A stretch of 64,000 bases of DNA from Clostridia bacterium. GTDB taxonomy: Bacteria > Bacillota > Clostridia > Oscillospirales > Acutalibacteraceae. The translations under genes were made by a program, and so were the position numbers. This document shows positions 52,415 to 60,835 of this stretch, one piece after another. The notes under the pieces are model-generated. The model worked only from the letters and a program-made list of their open reading frames with translations. It was not told the origin of the DNA and did no database searches. The DNA lies in NCBI GenBank assembly GCA_017935325.1, contig JAGBHV010000087.1:1-64000 (forward strand), in the 5' to 3' direction. Each line of letters opens with the position of its first letter. The first letter of the stretch is position 1.

Positions 52415-54235
52415 TTGGATAAAAGAAATGACATAAGAAATGTAGCTATTATCGCACACGTTGACCATGGTAAAACAACACTTGTTGACGAGATGCTCAA
52501 ACAGAGCGGTATTTTCCGTACAAACGAGCAGGTGCAGGACAGAGTGATGGACTCAAACGACCTTGAAAGAGAGAGAGGTATCACAATTCTGTCAAAAAAC
52601 ACATCAATTCATTACAAGGACACAAAAATCAATATCGTTGACACTCCCGGACATGCTGATTTCGGCGGTGAAGTTGAGCGAATACTTATGATGGTTGACG
52701 GTGTGCTTCTGCTTGTTGATGCATTTGAAGGATGCATGCCCCAGACAAGATTTGTTCTGAAAAAAGCATTGGGCCTTGAAAAGAAGGTTGTTGTTGTTGT
52801 AAATAAAATTGACCGTCCCGGTGCAAGACCTGAAGAGGTTATTGACGAAGTGCTTGATCTTTTCATTGAACTCGGTGCAAATGAAGATCAGCTTGAGTTC
52901 CCCGTGGTTTATGCTTCTGCAAGAGAGGGATATTCTTCTCTTGACAGCTCTGTACGCGAGGGAGATATGAGACCGCTTCTTGATTCAATTCTTGAAAATA
53001 TCGAATGTCCCGAGGGCGATATCAATGGACCAACACAGGTGCTTTTCTCAAGCCTTGACTACGATGATTATATCGGCAGAATCGGCATCGGACGCGTTGA
53101 AAGAGGTACAATCAAAAAAGGCGGAAACTTTGTGCTCTGCAAGGCTGACGGAACAACACAGAATGTAAAAATTGCCCGTCTTTATCAGTTTGAAGGCCTT
53201 AAAAGAGTTGAAGTTGAAACTGCTTCAATGGGCGACCTTATCTGCGTTTCAGGCATTGAGGGGCTTAATATCGGTGAAACAATCTGTGCACCCACATGTG
53301 TTGAGCCATTGCCTTTCATCAAAATTGACGAGCCGACAATTTCAATGAACTTCATTGTTAACGATAGCCCCTTTGCAGGCAGGGAAGGTAAATTTGTAAC
53401 TTCACGAAATCTTCGCGACAGACTTTACAAGGAAGTTGAAACAAATGTCAGCATGCGCGTTGAAGATACTGAAACAACCGATACATTCAAGGTTTCGGGC
53501 AGAGGCGAGCTTCATCTTTCAATTCTTATTGAAACTATGCGCCGTGAAGGGTATGAATTCCAGGTTTCACGTCCGAAAGTTATTATGAAAGAAGAAGACG
53601 GTGTTATGATGGAACCCGTTGAACTTCTTATTGTTGAAGTGCCTGAAAATTACGTTGGTGCGGTTATTGAAAAATTAGGCTCACGTAAAGGCGAACTTGA
53701 AAATATGGGTACACGTGACGGCGGAATGAGCCACCTTGAATTTAAAATTCCGTCACGCGGACTTATCGGTTACCGTTCTGAATTCATGACAGATACAAAC
53801 GGTAACGGTATTATGAATCAGCTTTTTGAAGGCTATGTGCCTTATGCAGGTGATATAAAAATGCGTGAACGCGGTTCAATCGTTGTTCACGAAACAGGCG
53901 AAACTACAGGTTACGGACTTTTCAATACTCAGGACAGAGGCAGACTTTTTGTAGGCCCGGGTGTTGATGTCTATGAGGGCATGATTGTGGGCGAATGTGC
54001 AAAGGATGAAGATATCGTATGTAACGTTTGCAAGAAAAAGCAGATGACAAACACACGTGCAGCAGGTTCTGATGATGCACTGAGACTGGTTCCTCATTCA
54101 GTGTTGAGCCTTGAACAATGTATGGAATTCATAAGCGATGATGAATTGCTTGAAATCACACCGTCTTCATTGCGTTTGAGAAAACGTATTCTTTCAAAAG
54201 AACTTCGTATGAAGAAAAAATTCGGAGGCAAATAA
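52415..54235 (+). CDS. typA: Ribosome-associated GTPase TypA/BipA
   Basis: The 606-residue translational GTPase has G1 AHVDHGKTTLVDEML, RERGITI, G3 DTPGHADFGGEVER and G4 NKIDRPGARPEEV, characteristic of TypA/BipA. The EF-G-like domains and the BipA C-terminal domain follow (LGSRKGELENMG, PSRGLIGYRSEFMTDT, NTRAAGSDDALRLVP). It helps ribosome assembly and stress or cold adaptation. A TTG at 52415 is the likely start: AAGGTG lies 6 bases upstream, while the in-frame ATG at 52400 has no ribosome site. The methyltransferase gene follows. Confidence 0.95.
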   Translation: MDKRNDIRNVAIIAHVDHGKTTLVDEMLKQSGIFRTNEQVQDRVMDSNDLERERGITILSKNTSIHYKDTKINIVDTPGHADFGGEVERILMMVDGVLLLVDAFEGCMPQTRFVLKKALGLEKKVVVVVNKIDRPGARPEEVIDEVLDLFIELGANEDQLEFPVVYASAREGYSSLDSSVREGDMRPLLDSILENIECPEGDINGPTQVLFSSLDYDDYIGRIGIGRVERGTIKKGGNFVLCKADGTTQNVKIARLYQFEGLKRVEVETASMGDLICVSGIEGLNIGETICAPTCVEPLPFIKIDEPTISMNFIVNDSPFAGREGKFVTSRNLRDRLYKEVETNVSMRVEDTETTDTFKVSGRGELHLSILIETMRREGYEFQVSRPKVIMKEEDGVMMEPVELLIVEVPENYVGAVIEKLGSRKGELENMGTRDGGMSHLEFKIPSRGLIGYRSEFMTDTNGNGIMNQLFEGYVPYAGDIKMRERGSIVVHETGETTGYGLFNTQDRGRLFVGPGVDVYEGMIVGECAKDEDIVCNVCKKKQMTNTRAAGSDDALRLVPHSVLSLEQCMEFISDDELLEITPSSLRLRKRILSKELRMKKKFGGK

Positions 54236-54259
54236 TGCCTTAAGGAGACAGAATAAATT

Positions 54260-55408
54260 ATGTCTGAACTTAAGAATTATATCGACAGAATGTTTTCTGC
54301 AACTGTCAATAAAGCTGTTATCAGCAAACCTAAAAATAAACAGTCAGAATTCAAAAAAATCACAGTAGTTCTGATGAAGGATTTTTACCAGATTGCGAAA
54401 TATACCGAAAAACAGGTGTTTCACGAAAATGTAAAGAGCAACATGATTGCAGAACGCATTTTTGAGCTTACAGATTCTCTTTTTCAGCAGATTAATGCAT
54501 GGAGTGATGAAAAAGAAATTTTCCTGACCATTTCAAAAAAAGATAAAATTTTCTATAAGGAAAAGAACATATCTTCTGCTAATACTGCAAATAATCATTC
54601 TGAACACAACAGGAAGAAGCAGTATCTGCTTGAAGAAGGCAAGGTGATTGAACCTCTTGTTGATATGGGTATTTTCACAAAAGAGGGTAAAGTCGTGCAG
54701 TCAATGTACGATAAATATAAGCAGATTAACCGTCTTATTGAAATGATAGATGATTCTGTGCGCCGATATGATTATAAAAAGCTTAATATTATTGATTTCG
54801 GATGCGGAAAATCTTACCTGACTTTTATTGTTTATTATTATCTTACTGAAATCAAGTCAATTGATACAACTATTATCGGCCTTGATTTAAAGAAGGATGT
54901 AATTGAAAAATGCAATAAAGCCGCCCAAAAATACGGATACAAAAATCTGCGCTTTGAACTTGGTGATATAAACGGGTACAAGAGCCCCTTTGACGTTGAT
55001 ATGGTATTGACTTTGCATGCTTGCGATACTGCAACTGATTATGCACTTTACAATGCCGTAAACTGGAAAGCAAAGATGATTTTTTCTGTTCCTTGCTGTC
55101 AGCATGAACTCAACGGGCAGATGGAAACGGACAACCTGTCAATTCTTACACGCTACGGAATAATTCAGGAGCGTTTCTCGGCTTTGCTTACTGATTCTGT
55201 CCGCGGAAATCTTCTTGAATATTGCGGATATAAAACACAGCTTCTTGAGTTTATCGATTTTGCGCATACTCCCAAAAATATTCTCATCCGTGCTGTTCTG
55301 CGCGATACAACGCCAAAAGCAACAAAGCAGAAAGCACTTAATGAAGTTGAAAATGCAGTGAAAGAATTTAATGTCAGACCTACATTGTATAAATTGCTGT
55401 TTGAATAA
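54260..55408 (+). CDS. Class I SAM-dependent methyltransferase
   Basis: The 382-residue cytoplasmic protein has a helical N-terminal half (residues 1-165) and a Rossmann methyltransferase core starting at NIIDFGCGKSYLTF (motif I, about residue 175). GLDLKKD follows (acidic loop after strand 2), then TLHACDTATDYAL and SVPCCQHELN. The PCCQHE signature suits the Methyltransf_32-type family. The substrate is unknown; a nucleic-acid or translation-related target is possible given typA next door. Ribosome site AAGGAG. A terminator follows. Confidence 0.8.
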   Translation: MSELKNYIDRMFSATVNKAVISKPKNKQSEFKKITVVLMKDFYQIAKYTEKQVFHENVKSNMIAERIFELTDSLFQQINAWSDEKEIFLTISKKDKIFYKEKNISSANTANNHSEHNRKKQYLLEEGKVIEPLVDMGIFTKEGKVVQSMYDKYKQINRLIEMIDDSVRRYDYKKLNIIDFGCGKSYLTFIVYYYLTEIKSIDTTIIGLDLKKDVIEKCNKAAQKYGYKNLRFELGDINGYKSPFDVDMVLTLHACDTATDYALYNAVNWKAKMIFSVPCCQHELNGQMETDNLSILTRYGIIQERFSALLTDSVRGNLLEYCGYKTQLLEFIDFAHTPKNILIRAVLRDTTPKATKQKALNEVENAVKEFNVRPTLYKLLFE

Positions 55409-55430
55409 TTTAATTGTGTTAACTATACCG

Positions 55431-55460
55431 ACCCTCCTTGAATAAGGAGGGCCTTTGTTT
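55431..55460 (+). terminator. Intrinsic terminator
   Basis: The arms CCCTCCTT and AAGGAGGG have a 4-base loop and are followed by CCTTTGTTTT. Confidence 0.8.
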
Positions 55461-55624
55461 TGTATATAATAAAATTTGATGGTCTGAATACTGAAAAATG
55501 ATTTGATGTCTGTTGTAATCAATATAGAAAAAGAAGTGCGAATTTTCTCCGGCACGAAAATCCACAGCAGTCTTTATTTTGGTTATAATATTACCATCTA
55601 CGCACCCACCAAATCAAAAGAAAG

Positions 55625-55668
55625 ACACCACTGATTTTCCCGGATGAAATTCAGTGGTGTTATTTTTT
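55625..55668. terminator. Bidirectional terminator
   Basis: The arms ACACCACTGA and TCAGTGGTGT enclose a 16-base loop. T-rich sequence lies on the right and, read on the minus strand, CTTTCTTTT lies on the other side. It ends the LuxR-type regulator gene. The 165 bases to its left hold nothing recognised. Confidence 0.75.
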
Positions 55669-56605
55669 AAACGAGCTTTGAAACTGCATCGAAAAGTTCG
55701 TTTCTGTTAGTAACCTTTAATTTTTTATAGATGCTTGATGTGTGTTTTTTTATTGTGCTTTCTGTAACGAAAAGATTCTCGGCAATTTCTTTTCTCTTTG
55801 TATTTTTAAGAAGATAAACAAGAACTTCCTTTTCGCGTTCTGAAATACCGTCGATATTTTTCAGAATATTGTCGATTTGTGTATCTGTAAAAGATGTAGG
55901 TGCAGTGTGTATTTCCTGAACTTTTTCAGGCTCGGTTGATTCAGTCTTTTCGTAATCCTGCAGAATTCCGTACAGAAGAAGTATAAGACCTTCTGTAACT
56001 ATGTAAGAAATTGCGAGAAATTCAAAGCCTGCATGAATGATGTTTTCTACGAGCCAGATTGCAATATTTCCGATAACTACAAAGGCGAGAAACATCGAAT
56101 GCTTGATTGGAGCATCAGTCTTTTTTATCATAGTGTAAATGATTATGCCGACCATTGCCGCAAAATATGCAAACAGATAGATTTTATAAACGTTGTGCAG
56201 AGGACCGTGTTCTTTTACAAGAACAGCAACTCCGTCTACAAAAGTAAGTGAAACATCTTTGTAATAAATGGGTAGTATTCCGGCACTGCATGCGACTAAA
56301 AGCATAGCTGTGTTTATAACTGTTAAAACCGCGGGCAGATGCTTCGGGATTTTCAGTCTTGAAAGATTTGTTATCATCATAAATAAGAAAAAGGGGAGAA
56401 AAACATTACCGAGATAGGCTACTCTGTTTGCCCATAAAGCATCCTCAAGCGTTTTAGAAACTGACAGCAGCAGATAACCGGAATCGCATACTGCTACAGA
56501 GGAAAAAAGGAGTAAAAGCCATTTATCATGTTTTTTATCAACGAAAAAACAGACAGCAATCATTAACACGGAAACTGCAAATGTAATGCCGTAAAGGGAA
56601 ATCAT
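55667..56605 (-). CDS. Seven-TM sensor fused to LuxR-type DNA-binding domain
   Basis: In this 312-residue protein residues 1-210 contain seven hydrophobic helices in the style of the histidine-kinase N-terminal 7TM domain. After a Glu/Thr/Pro-rich linker, residues 240-312 form a LuxR/GerE helix-turn-helix (ISEREKEVLVYLL, KRKEIAENLFVTESTIKKH and KLKVTNRNEL). It therefore joins a membrane sensor directly to DNA binding, without a kinase or receiver. It would act as a membrane-bound transcription factor. It is transcribed away from the SPFH/TPM/zinc-ribbon operon, whose promoter region it shares, so that operon is the likely target. The start has GAAAGGAG upstream. Confidence 0.85.
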   Translation of the reverse strand: MISLYGITFAVSVLMIAVCFFVDKKHDKWLLLLFSSVAVCDSGYLLLSVSKTLEDALWANRVAYLGNVFLPFFLFMMITNLSRLKIPKHLPAVLTVINTAMLLVACSAGILPIYYKDVSLTFVDGVAVLVKEHGPLHNVYKIYLFAYFAAMVGIIIYTMIKKTDAPIKHSMFLAFVVIGNIAIWLVENIIHAGFEFLAISYIVTEGLILLLYGILQDYEKTESTEPEKVQEIHTAPTSFTDTQIDNILKNIDGISEREKEVLVYLLKNTKRKEIAENLFVTESTIKKHTSSIYKKLKVTNRNELFDAVSKLV

Positions 56606-56634
56606 GTTACTACTCCTTTCATTAAATAATTAAC

Positions 56635-56652
56635 AATATAAATATATCATAT
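56635..56652. repeat. 18-bp AT-rich direct repeat, copy 1
   Basis: AATATAAATATATCATAT, identical to 56826-56843. It covers the -10 of the LuxR-type gene. Confidence 0.75.
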
Positions 56653-56669
56653 ATAAGTTTTCTTGTCAA
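56641..56669 (-). promoter_or_regulatory. Promoter of the 7TM-LuxR gene
   Basis: On the minus strand TTGACA (56664-56669), a 17-base spacer and TATATT (56641-56646). Confidence 0.7.
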
Positions 56670-56719
56670 ACTGGGAAAATTTATATTTGTGCAACAGTAA
56701 CAATACAAAAAGGTATTTT

Positions 56720-56757
56720 TTGACATGGTAGCCCTAAAAGTAGCCCTTATTAGCCCT
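56720..56757 (+). promoter_or_regulatory. Triple TAGCCCT heptamers behind a TTGACA
   Basis: TAGCCCT occurs at 56729-56735, 56741-56747 and 56751-56757 (steps of 12 and 10 bases), right after TTGACA (56720-56725). No good -10 follows at 17 bases. The near-helical spacing suggests sites for a protein such as the LuxR-type regulator encoded to the left. Confidence 0.5.
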
Positions 56758-56766
56758 CGCTTTCTG

Positions 56767-56794
56767 AAAGTAGCCTGAAAGGCTACTTTTTTTA
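56767..56794 (+). terminator. Hairpin with T-run in the divergent intergenic region
   Basis: The stem AAAGTAGCC/GGCTACTTT has a TGAAA loop and is followed by a T-run. Its right arm could also pair with the upstream TAGCC copies, so it may be an attenuator of the operon at 56951. Apart from the sites listed, the 345-base gap holds no gene. Confidence 0.65.
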
Positions 56795-56825
56795 GTTTTT
56801 ACTGAGCAGTAAAATTAATATAGTT

Positions 56826-56843
56826 AATATAAATATATCATAT
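56826..56843. repeat. 18-bp AT-rich direct repeat, copy 2
   Basis: AATATAAATATATCATAT, identical to 56635-56652 and 191 bases from it, on the side of the SPFH operon. Confidence 0.75.
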
Positions 56844-56950
56844 TCCGTAACAAGGGAATCGACGAGTTTGGTGTTACGCATCACAATTTATGTTAACTGC
56901 ATCCGACAGGATGAAAAACAAAAATAAATTTCTGAAAGGAGAAATTTGAT

Positions 56951-58378
56951 ATGGGACTTATTAAAGCAGGATTGGGAGCACTGGGCGGAGTTCTCGCTGA
57001 CCAGTGGAAAGAGTTTTTCTACTGCGAAGCAATTGAAAACGATGTGCTTATGGTCAAAGGACAGAAGCGTGTAGGCGGACGTTCTTCAAACACAAAAGGC
57101 AGCGACAACGTAATTTCAAACGGTTCAGGCATTGCCGTTGCAGACGGTCAGTGTATGATTATCGTTGAGCAGGGTAAGGTCGTTGAAGTATGTGCAGAAC
57201 CGGGTGAATTTACATATGATACATCAACAGAGCCAAGTATTTTCTCAGGTAGCCTCGGTGATTCAATCAAAGAAACTTTCAAAGCAATAGGTAAGAGATT
57301 TACTTTCGGCGGAGATACCGGTAAAGACCAGAGAGTTTACTATTTCAATACAAAGGAAATTATGGGCAACAAATACGGCACAATCAATCCCGTGCCATTC
57401 AGAGTTGTTGACCAGAACATCGGTCTTGATATTGATATTGCAATCCGTTGTAACGGTGAATATTCTTACAAAATCGTTGACCCCCTCAAATTCTACACAA
57501 ATGTATGCGGTAATGTAAGTGATGAATACCCGAGAGAAGAAATTGATTCTCAGCTGAAAAGTGAGCTTATGACAGCACTTCAGCCTGCATTTGCAAAAAT
57601 TTCTGCAATGGGCATCCGTTACAGCGCACTTCCCGGTCACACAGTAGAGCTTGCTGATGCACTCAACGAGGTTCTGTCACAGAAATGGACTGAGTTACGC
57701 GGTATCAAGGTATGGTCATTCGGTGTGAATTCTGTAACAGCACCTAAAGAAGACGAAGAAATGATAAAAGAGCTGCAGAGAAACGCAGTTTTCCGTAATC
57801 CCACAATGGCAGGTGCACACCTTGTTGGTGCACAGGCACAGGCAATGCAGGATGCAGCAAACAACCAAGCCGGAGCAATGACAGGCTTTATGGGAATGGG
57901 CTTTGCACAGCAGTCAGGCGGTATGAATGCTCAGAATCTTTTCGCAATGGGTCAGCAGCAGGCACAGCAGCCTGCACCGGCACCCGCACAACCTGCACAG
58001 ACTCAGGCACCTTCTGCAGATTCATGGAAATGTGCTTGCGGTGCTACAGCAATGGGTAAATTCTGTCCTGAATGTGGTGCAAAGAAACCTGAACCTCAGC
58101 CTGCACAGAACGGCTGGAAATGTTCATGCGGTGCAACGGCAACCGGAAAATTCTGTCCCGAATGCGGTTCACCCAAGCCTGCAGAGACAGAAGGCTGGAC
58201 CTGCTCATGCGGTGCAGTGAACAAAGGTAAATTCTGCCCCAACTGTGGTTCAAAGAAACCTGCAGGTGCACCTCTCTATCAGTGTGATAAATGTGGCTGG
58301 AAGCCTGAAGATCCCCACAATCCTCCGAAATTCTGTCCTGAATGCGGAGACATTTTCGATGAAAGCGATGCAAAATAA
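56951..58378 (+). CDS. SPFH-domain protein with four C-terminal zinc ribbons (YdjI-like)
   Basis: The 475-residue protein has an N-terminal SPFH/virion-core-protein-like domain (residues 1-280) with GLIKAGLGALGGVLADQWKE and YYFNTKEIMGNKYGTINPVPF. A Gln/Ala/Pro-rich linker follows (about 325-355). Four CxC/CxxC zinc ribbons end the chain: WKCACGATAMGKFCPECG, WKCSCGATATGKFCPECG, WTCSCGAVNKGKFCPNCG, and a last one with CDKCG and CPECG. Bacillus YdjI, from the pspA-ydjGHI operon, has the same plan and works in membrane stress. It leads a six-gene operon. Ribosome site AAAGGAG. No pspA gene is in the window. Confidence 0.88.
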   Translation: MGLIKAGLGALGGVLADQWKEFFYCEAIENDVLMVKGQKRVGGRSSNTKGSDNVISNGSGIAVADGQCMIIVEQGKVVEVCAEPGEFTYDTSTEPSIFSGSLGDSIKETFKAIGKRFTFGGDTGKDQRVYYFNTKEIMGNKYGTINPVPFRVVDQNIGLDIDIAIRCNGEYSYKIVDPLKFYTNVCGNVSDEYPREEIDSQLKSELMTALQPAFAKISAMGIRYSALPGHTVELADALNEVLSQKWTELRGIKVWSFGVNSVTAPKEDEEMIKELQRNAVFRNPTMAGAHLVGAQAQAMQDAANNQAGAMTGFMGMGFAQQSGGMNAQNLFAMGQQQAQQPAPAPAQPAQTQAPSADSWKCACGATAMGKFCPECGAKKPEPQPAQNGWKCSCGATATGKFCPECGSPKPAETEGWTCSCGAVNKGKFCPNCGSKKPAGAPLYQCDKCGWKPEDPHNPPKFCPECGDIFDESDAK

Positions 58379-58423
58379 TTAACCGACAAAAAACTAAAAT
58401 ATAAATCAAAGGAGAATTTTATT

Positions 58424-59479
58424 ATGGGACTTTTTGATAAGAAATTTTGTGACATCTGCGGAGATAAAATAGGACTTCTCGGCAACAGAAAGCTTGAAGA
58501 CGGCAATATGTGTAAGGATTGCGCAAAGAAGCTTTCCCCCTTCTTCAGCGACAGAAGAAGCTCAACAATTGAAGAAATCAAACAACAGCTTGCTTACAGA
58601 GAACAGAATAAACAAGTTCTCGCATCCTTCAGACCTAATCTCACATTCGGTGACAGCAAAAAAATCTATGTTGACACAGTAAACGGAAATTTTGTTGTTT
58701 CTTCTTATAGTCCTAACAACTGGGATGACGAAAATCCCGATGTTATGCCTCTTTCATCAATTACAAGCTGCAATCTTAATATTGATGAGGATAAAGATGA
58801 AATCTATACTCAGGGCAAAGACGGAGAGGAAGTAAGCTATAATCCCCCAAGATATAATTACTACTATGATTTTACTCTTGAATTTAATGTAAATAACCCC
58901 TATTTTGATGATTTTGAAGTTCAACTCAACAACTACCGTGTTGAGGGAATGGGCACAATGGAATACAACAAGTATCAGCAGATGGCTATGGAAATCATCA
59001 ATACACTTACTCCCGGCAGAGGTGTAATGCCCAACATGGGAATGAATAACGGAATGCCTATGAATCAGGGTATGCCTATGAATCAGGGCTATGCTCCTGC
59101 AGGCGGTTTTGTACAGCAGGGCGGTTATGCACAGCCTAACCCCTATGCACAGCAACAGGGCGCTTATGCTCAGCAGCCTATGAACAACGGTTACGGTCAG
59201 CCGATGAATAATGGTTATAATCAGCCTATGAATAACGGTTATGCTCAGCAACCCATGAACAATGGTTATAATCAGCCCATAAATAATGGCTATGCTCAGC
59301 AGCCTATGAACAACGGTTATAATCAGCCTATGAATAACGGTTACAATCAGCAAACAATGAACAATGGTTATAATCAGCCTGCACAGCCCCAGCCTCAGGC
59401 TCAGGCATCAGTATGTCCTTACTGTGGTGAGCCACATGAAGGCGGTGCTTTCTGCATATCATGCGGTGCAAAAATGTAA
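58424..59479 (+). CDS. DUF4428-type zinc-binding protein with Asn/Gly/Tyr/Gln repeats
   Basis: The 351-residue protein opens with a treble-clef-like zinc site (KFCDICGDKIGLLGNRKL, then MCKDCAKKL), typical of DUF4428 proteins. A folded domain of about 150 residues follows. Eight tandem units of the type PMNNGYNQ then span about residues 252-318. The chain ends in a zinc ribbon, CPYCGEPHEGGAFCISCG. No membrane segment is seen. It is the second gene of the SPFH-TPM operon and probably a soluble scaffold in the same membrane-stress complex. The repeat tract suggests a disordered, self-associating linker. Confidence 0.8.
   Translation: MGLFDKKFCDICGDKIGLLGNRKLEDGNMCKDCAKKLSPFFSDRRSSTIEEIKQQLAYREQNKQVLASFRPNLTFGDSKKIYVDTVNGNFVVSSYSPNNWDDENPDVMPLSSITSCNLNIDEDKDEIYTQGKDGEEVSYNPPRYNYYYDFTLEFNVNNPYFDDFEVQLNNYRVEGMGTMEYNKYQQMAMEIINTLTPGRGVMPNMGMNNGMPMNQGMPMNQGYAPAGGFVQQGGYAQPNPYAQQQGAYAQQPMNNGYGQPMNNGYNQPMNNGYAQQPMNNGYNQPINNGYAQQPMNNGYNQPMNNGYNQQTMNNGYNQPAQPQPQAQASVCPYCGEPHEGGAFCISCGAKM
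59177..59377 (+). repeat. Minisatellite coding for PMNNGYNQ-type units
   Basis: About eight in-frame copies of 24-27 bases lie inside the DUF4428 gene. The DNA copies differ at third codon positions, so the protein repeat is selected for or has aged. It is not a CRISPR array, since no spacers are present. Confidence 0.85.
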
Positions 59480-59504
59480 GGTTGATTTGTAAAGGATTGT
59501 CATA

Positions 59505-59687
59505 ATGAACGTTAAAATAAAAGTGATAATAATTGCAGTTATCGCAGGCGTTTTTCTTATTGCCATTGTAGCAGGTATATGGTATTACAAAACGAAATTC
59601 TATGTGCCTGATAAAAACGGTATGGTGTATGAGTCTTCGGATGTAGTTGAACAATCCGATTCTTCAGATGACGGAAAAACTCAATAA
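59505..59687 (+). CDS. Small single-pass membrane protein
   Basis: The 60-residue protein has a transmembrane helix (residues 6-26, VIIIAVIAGVFLIAIVAGIW), a short basic segment and an acidic Ser/Asp tail (SSDVVEQSDSSDDGK). It has its own AAGG ribosome site. No family was recognised. Its position inside the SPFH/zinc-ribbon/TPM operon makes it a likely accessory membrane subunit of that system. Confidence 0.65.
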   Translation: MNVKIKVIIIAVIAGVFLIAIVAGIWYYKTKFYVPDKNGMVYESSDVVEQSDSSDDGKTQ

Positions 59688-59739
59688 AATCAAACCTTAT
59701 GGCGATTTATAATAATACAAAAACAAGGAGATGATGACT

Positions 59740-60819
59740 TTGTCAGCAATTCTTGAACAGAAGTGTCCTAATTGCGGCGGTGCAGTTGAATTTGATGCAA
59801 ACTCACAGCGTCTCAAATGTCCTTTTTGTGACACTGAATTTGATATTGCAGCAATGCAGCAGGCAGAAGAATTCAAATCAAACTCTGTGCAGGATATAAA
59901 CTGGAATTCTCAGAATTCTCAGTGGGAAGCAGGAGAAACAGACGGAATGAATGTTTATGTCTGCAATTCCTGTGCAGGTGAAATAGTTGCAGATGCAACA
60001 ACAGGAGCTACAACCTGTCCTTACTGCGGAAATCAGGTTGTTATGAAAGGGCAGTTCTCAGGTGAACTGAAGCCTGACCTTGTTATTCCTTTCAAGGTTG
60101 ATAAAAAAGCGGCAAAAGAAGCTCTTAAAAAGCATTTTAAAGGTAAGAAATTTGTTCCGAAAGCATTCCTGAGCGATAATAAACTTGAGGAAATCAAAGG
60201 CATTTATGTGCCTCATTGGCTTTATAGTTGCGATGCGGTTGTTGAAGCATCATATACTGCCGAAAAAATCAGACGCTGGTCTGACAGCAAAAACAACTAC
60301 ACAGAAAAATCTACCTTCAATGTTTACAGAAGCGGTAGCATCGGGTTTGACAATGTTCCCGTTGACGGCTCCACAAAAATGCCCGATGACCTAATGGAAT
60401 CTGTTGAGCCATTCGACCTTAAGGATGCGGTGCCGTTCAACCCTGCATATCTTGCAGGTTATCTTGCAGATAAGTATGATGTTGATGTCAATCAGAGTAT
60501 GTCGAGAGCTAACGAAAGAATCAGGCAGAGTGCCTGTGATGCTTTTGAAGATACTGTTCAGGGCTATGATACAGTTACTTCATCATTTGCAAATATGAAT
60601 ATTGCAAACGGGTTTTATAAGTACGCACTTTATCCTGTATGGATTCTTAATGTAAAGTGGCAGGACAAGATACACACTTTTGCAGTGAACGGACAGACGG
60701 GAAAAATTGTAGGCAATATTCCTACTGAAGATAAGAAAGCGAAGCTTATCGGCGGACTTGGCGGTCTTGCAGCAGGTGCTCTTATCTACATTATTGCCGC
60801 AATTATTTCATCACTTTAA
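59740..60819 (+). CDS. TFIIB-type zinc-ribbon membrane protein (YdjG-like)
   Basis: The 359-residue protein has two N-terminal zinc ribbons, CPNCGG ... CPFC and CNSC ... CPYCG. A middle domain of about 230 residues follows (FKVDKKAAKEALKKHFKGKK and PHWLYSCDAVVEASY), and a C-terminal transmembrane hairpin (GGLGGLAAGALIYIIAAII). This is the plan of Bacillus YdjG, which recruits PspA to the membrane. The start is uncertain: ATGs at 59731 and 59734 touch the AAGGAG site, while TTG at 59740 has proper 9-base spacing and is preferred. The TPM protein follows 16 bases after the stop. Confidence 0.85.
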   Translation: MSAILEQKCPNCGGAVEFDANSQRLKCPFCDTEFDIAAMQQAEEFKSNSVQDINWNSQNSQWEAGETDGMNVYVCNSCAGEIVADATTGATTCPYCGNQVVMKGQFSGELKPDLVIPFKVDKKAAKEALKKHFKGKKFVPKAFLSDNKLEEIKGIYVPHWLYSCDAVVEASYTAEKIRRWSDSKNNYTEKSTFNVYRSGSIGFDNVPVDGSTKMPDDLMESVEPFDLKDAVPFNPAYLAGYLADKYDVDVNQSMSRANERIRQSACDAFEDTVQGYDTVTSSFANMNIANGFYKYALYPVWILNVKWQDKIHTFAVNGQTGKIVGNIPTEDKKAKLIGGLGGLAAGALIYIIAAIISSL

Positions 60820-60835
60820 GGAGGTGCGGAAAGTT

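Noticed and set aside
55584..55668. Possible small RNA from TATAAT to the bidirectional hairpin
   Set aside because: No acceptable -35 at the right distance and no conserved structure visible.
59177..59377. Possible CRISPR array
   Set aside because: The repeats are contiguous, in frame and coding, without unique spacers.
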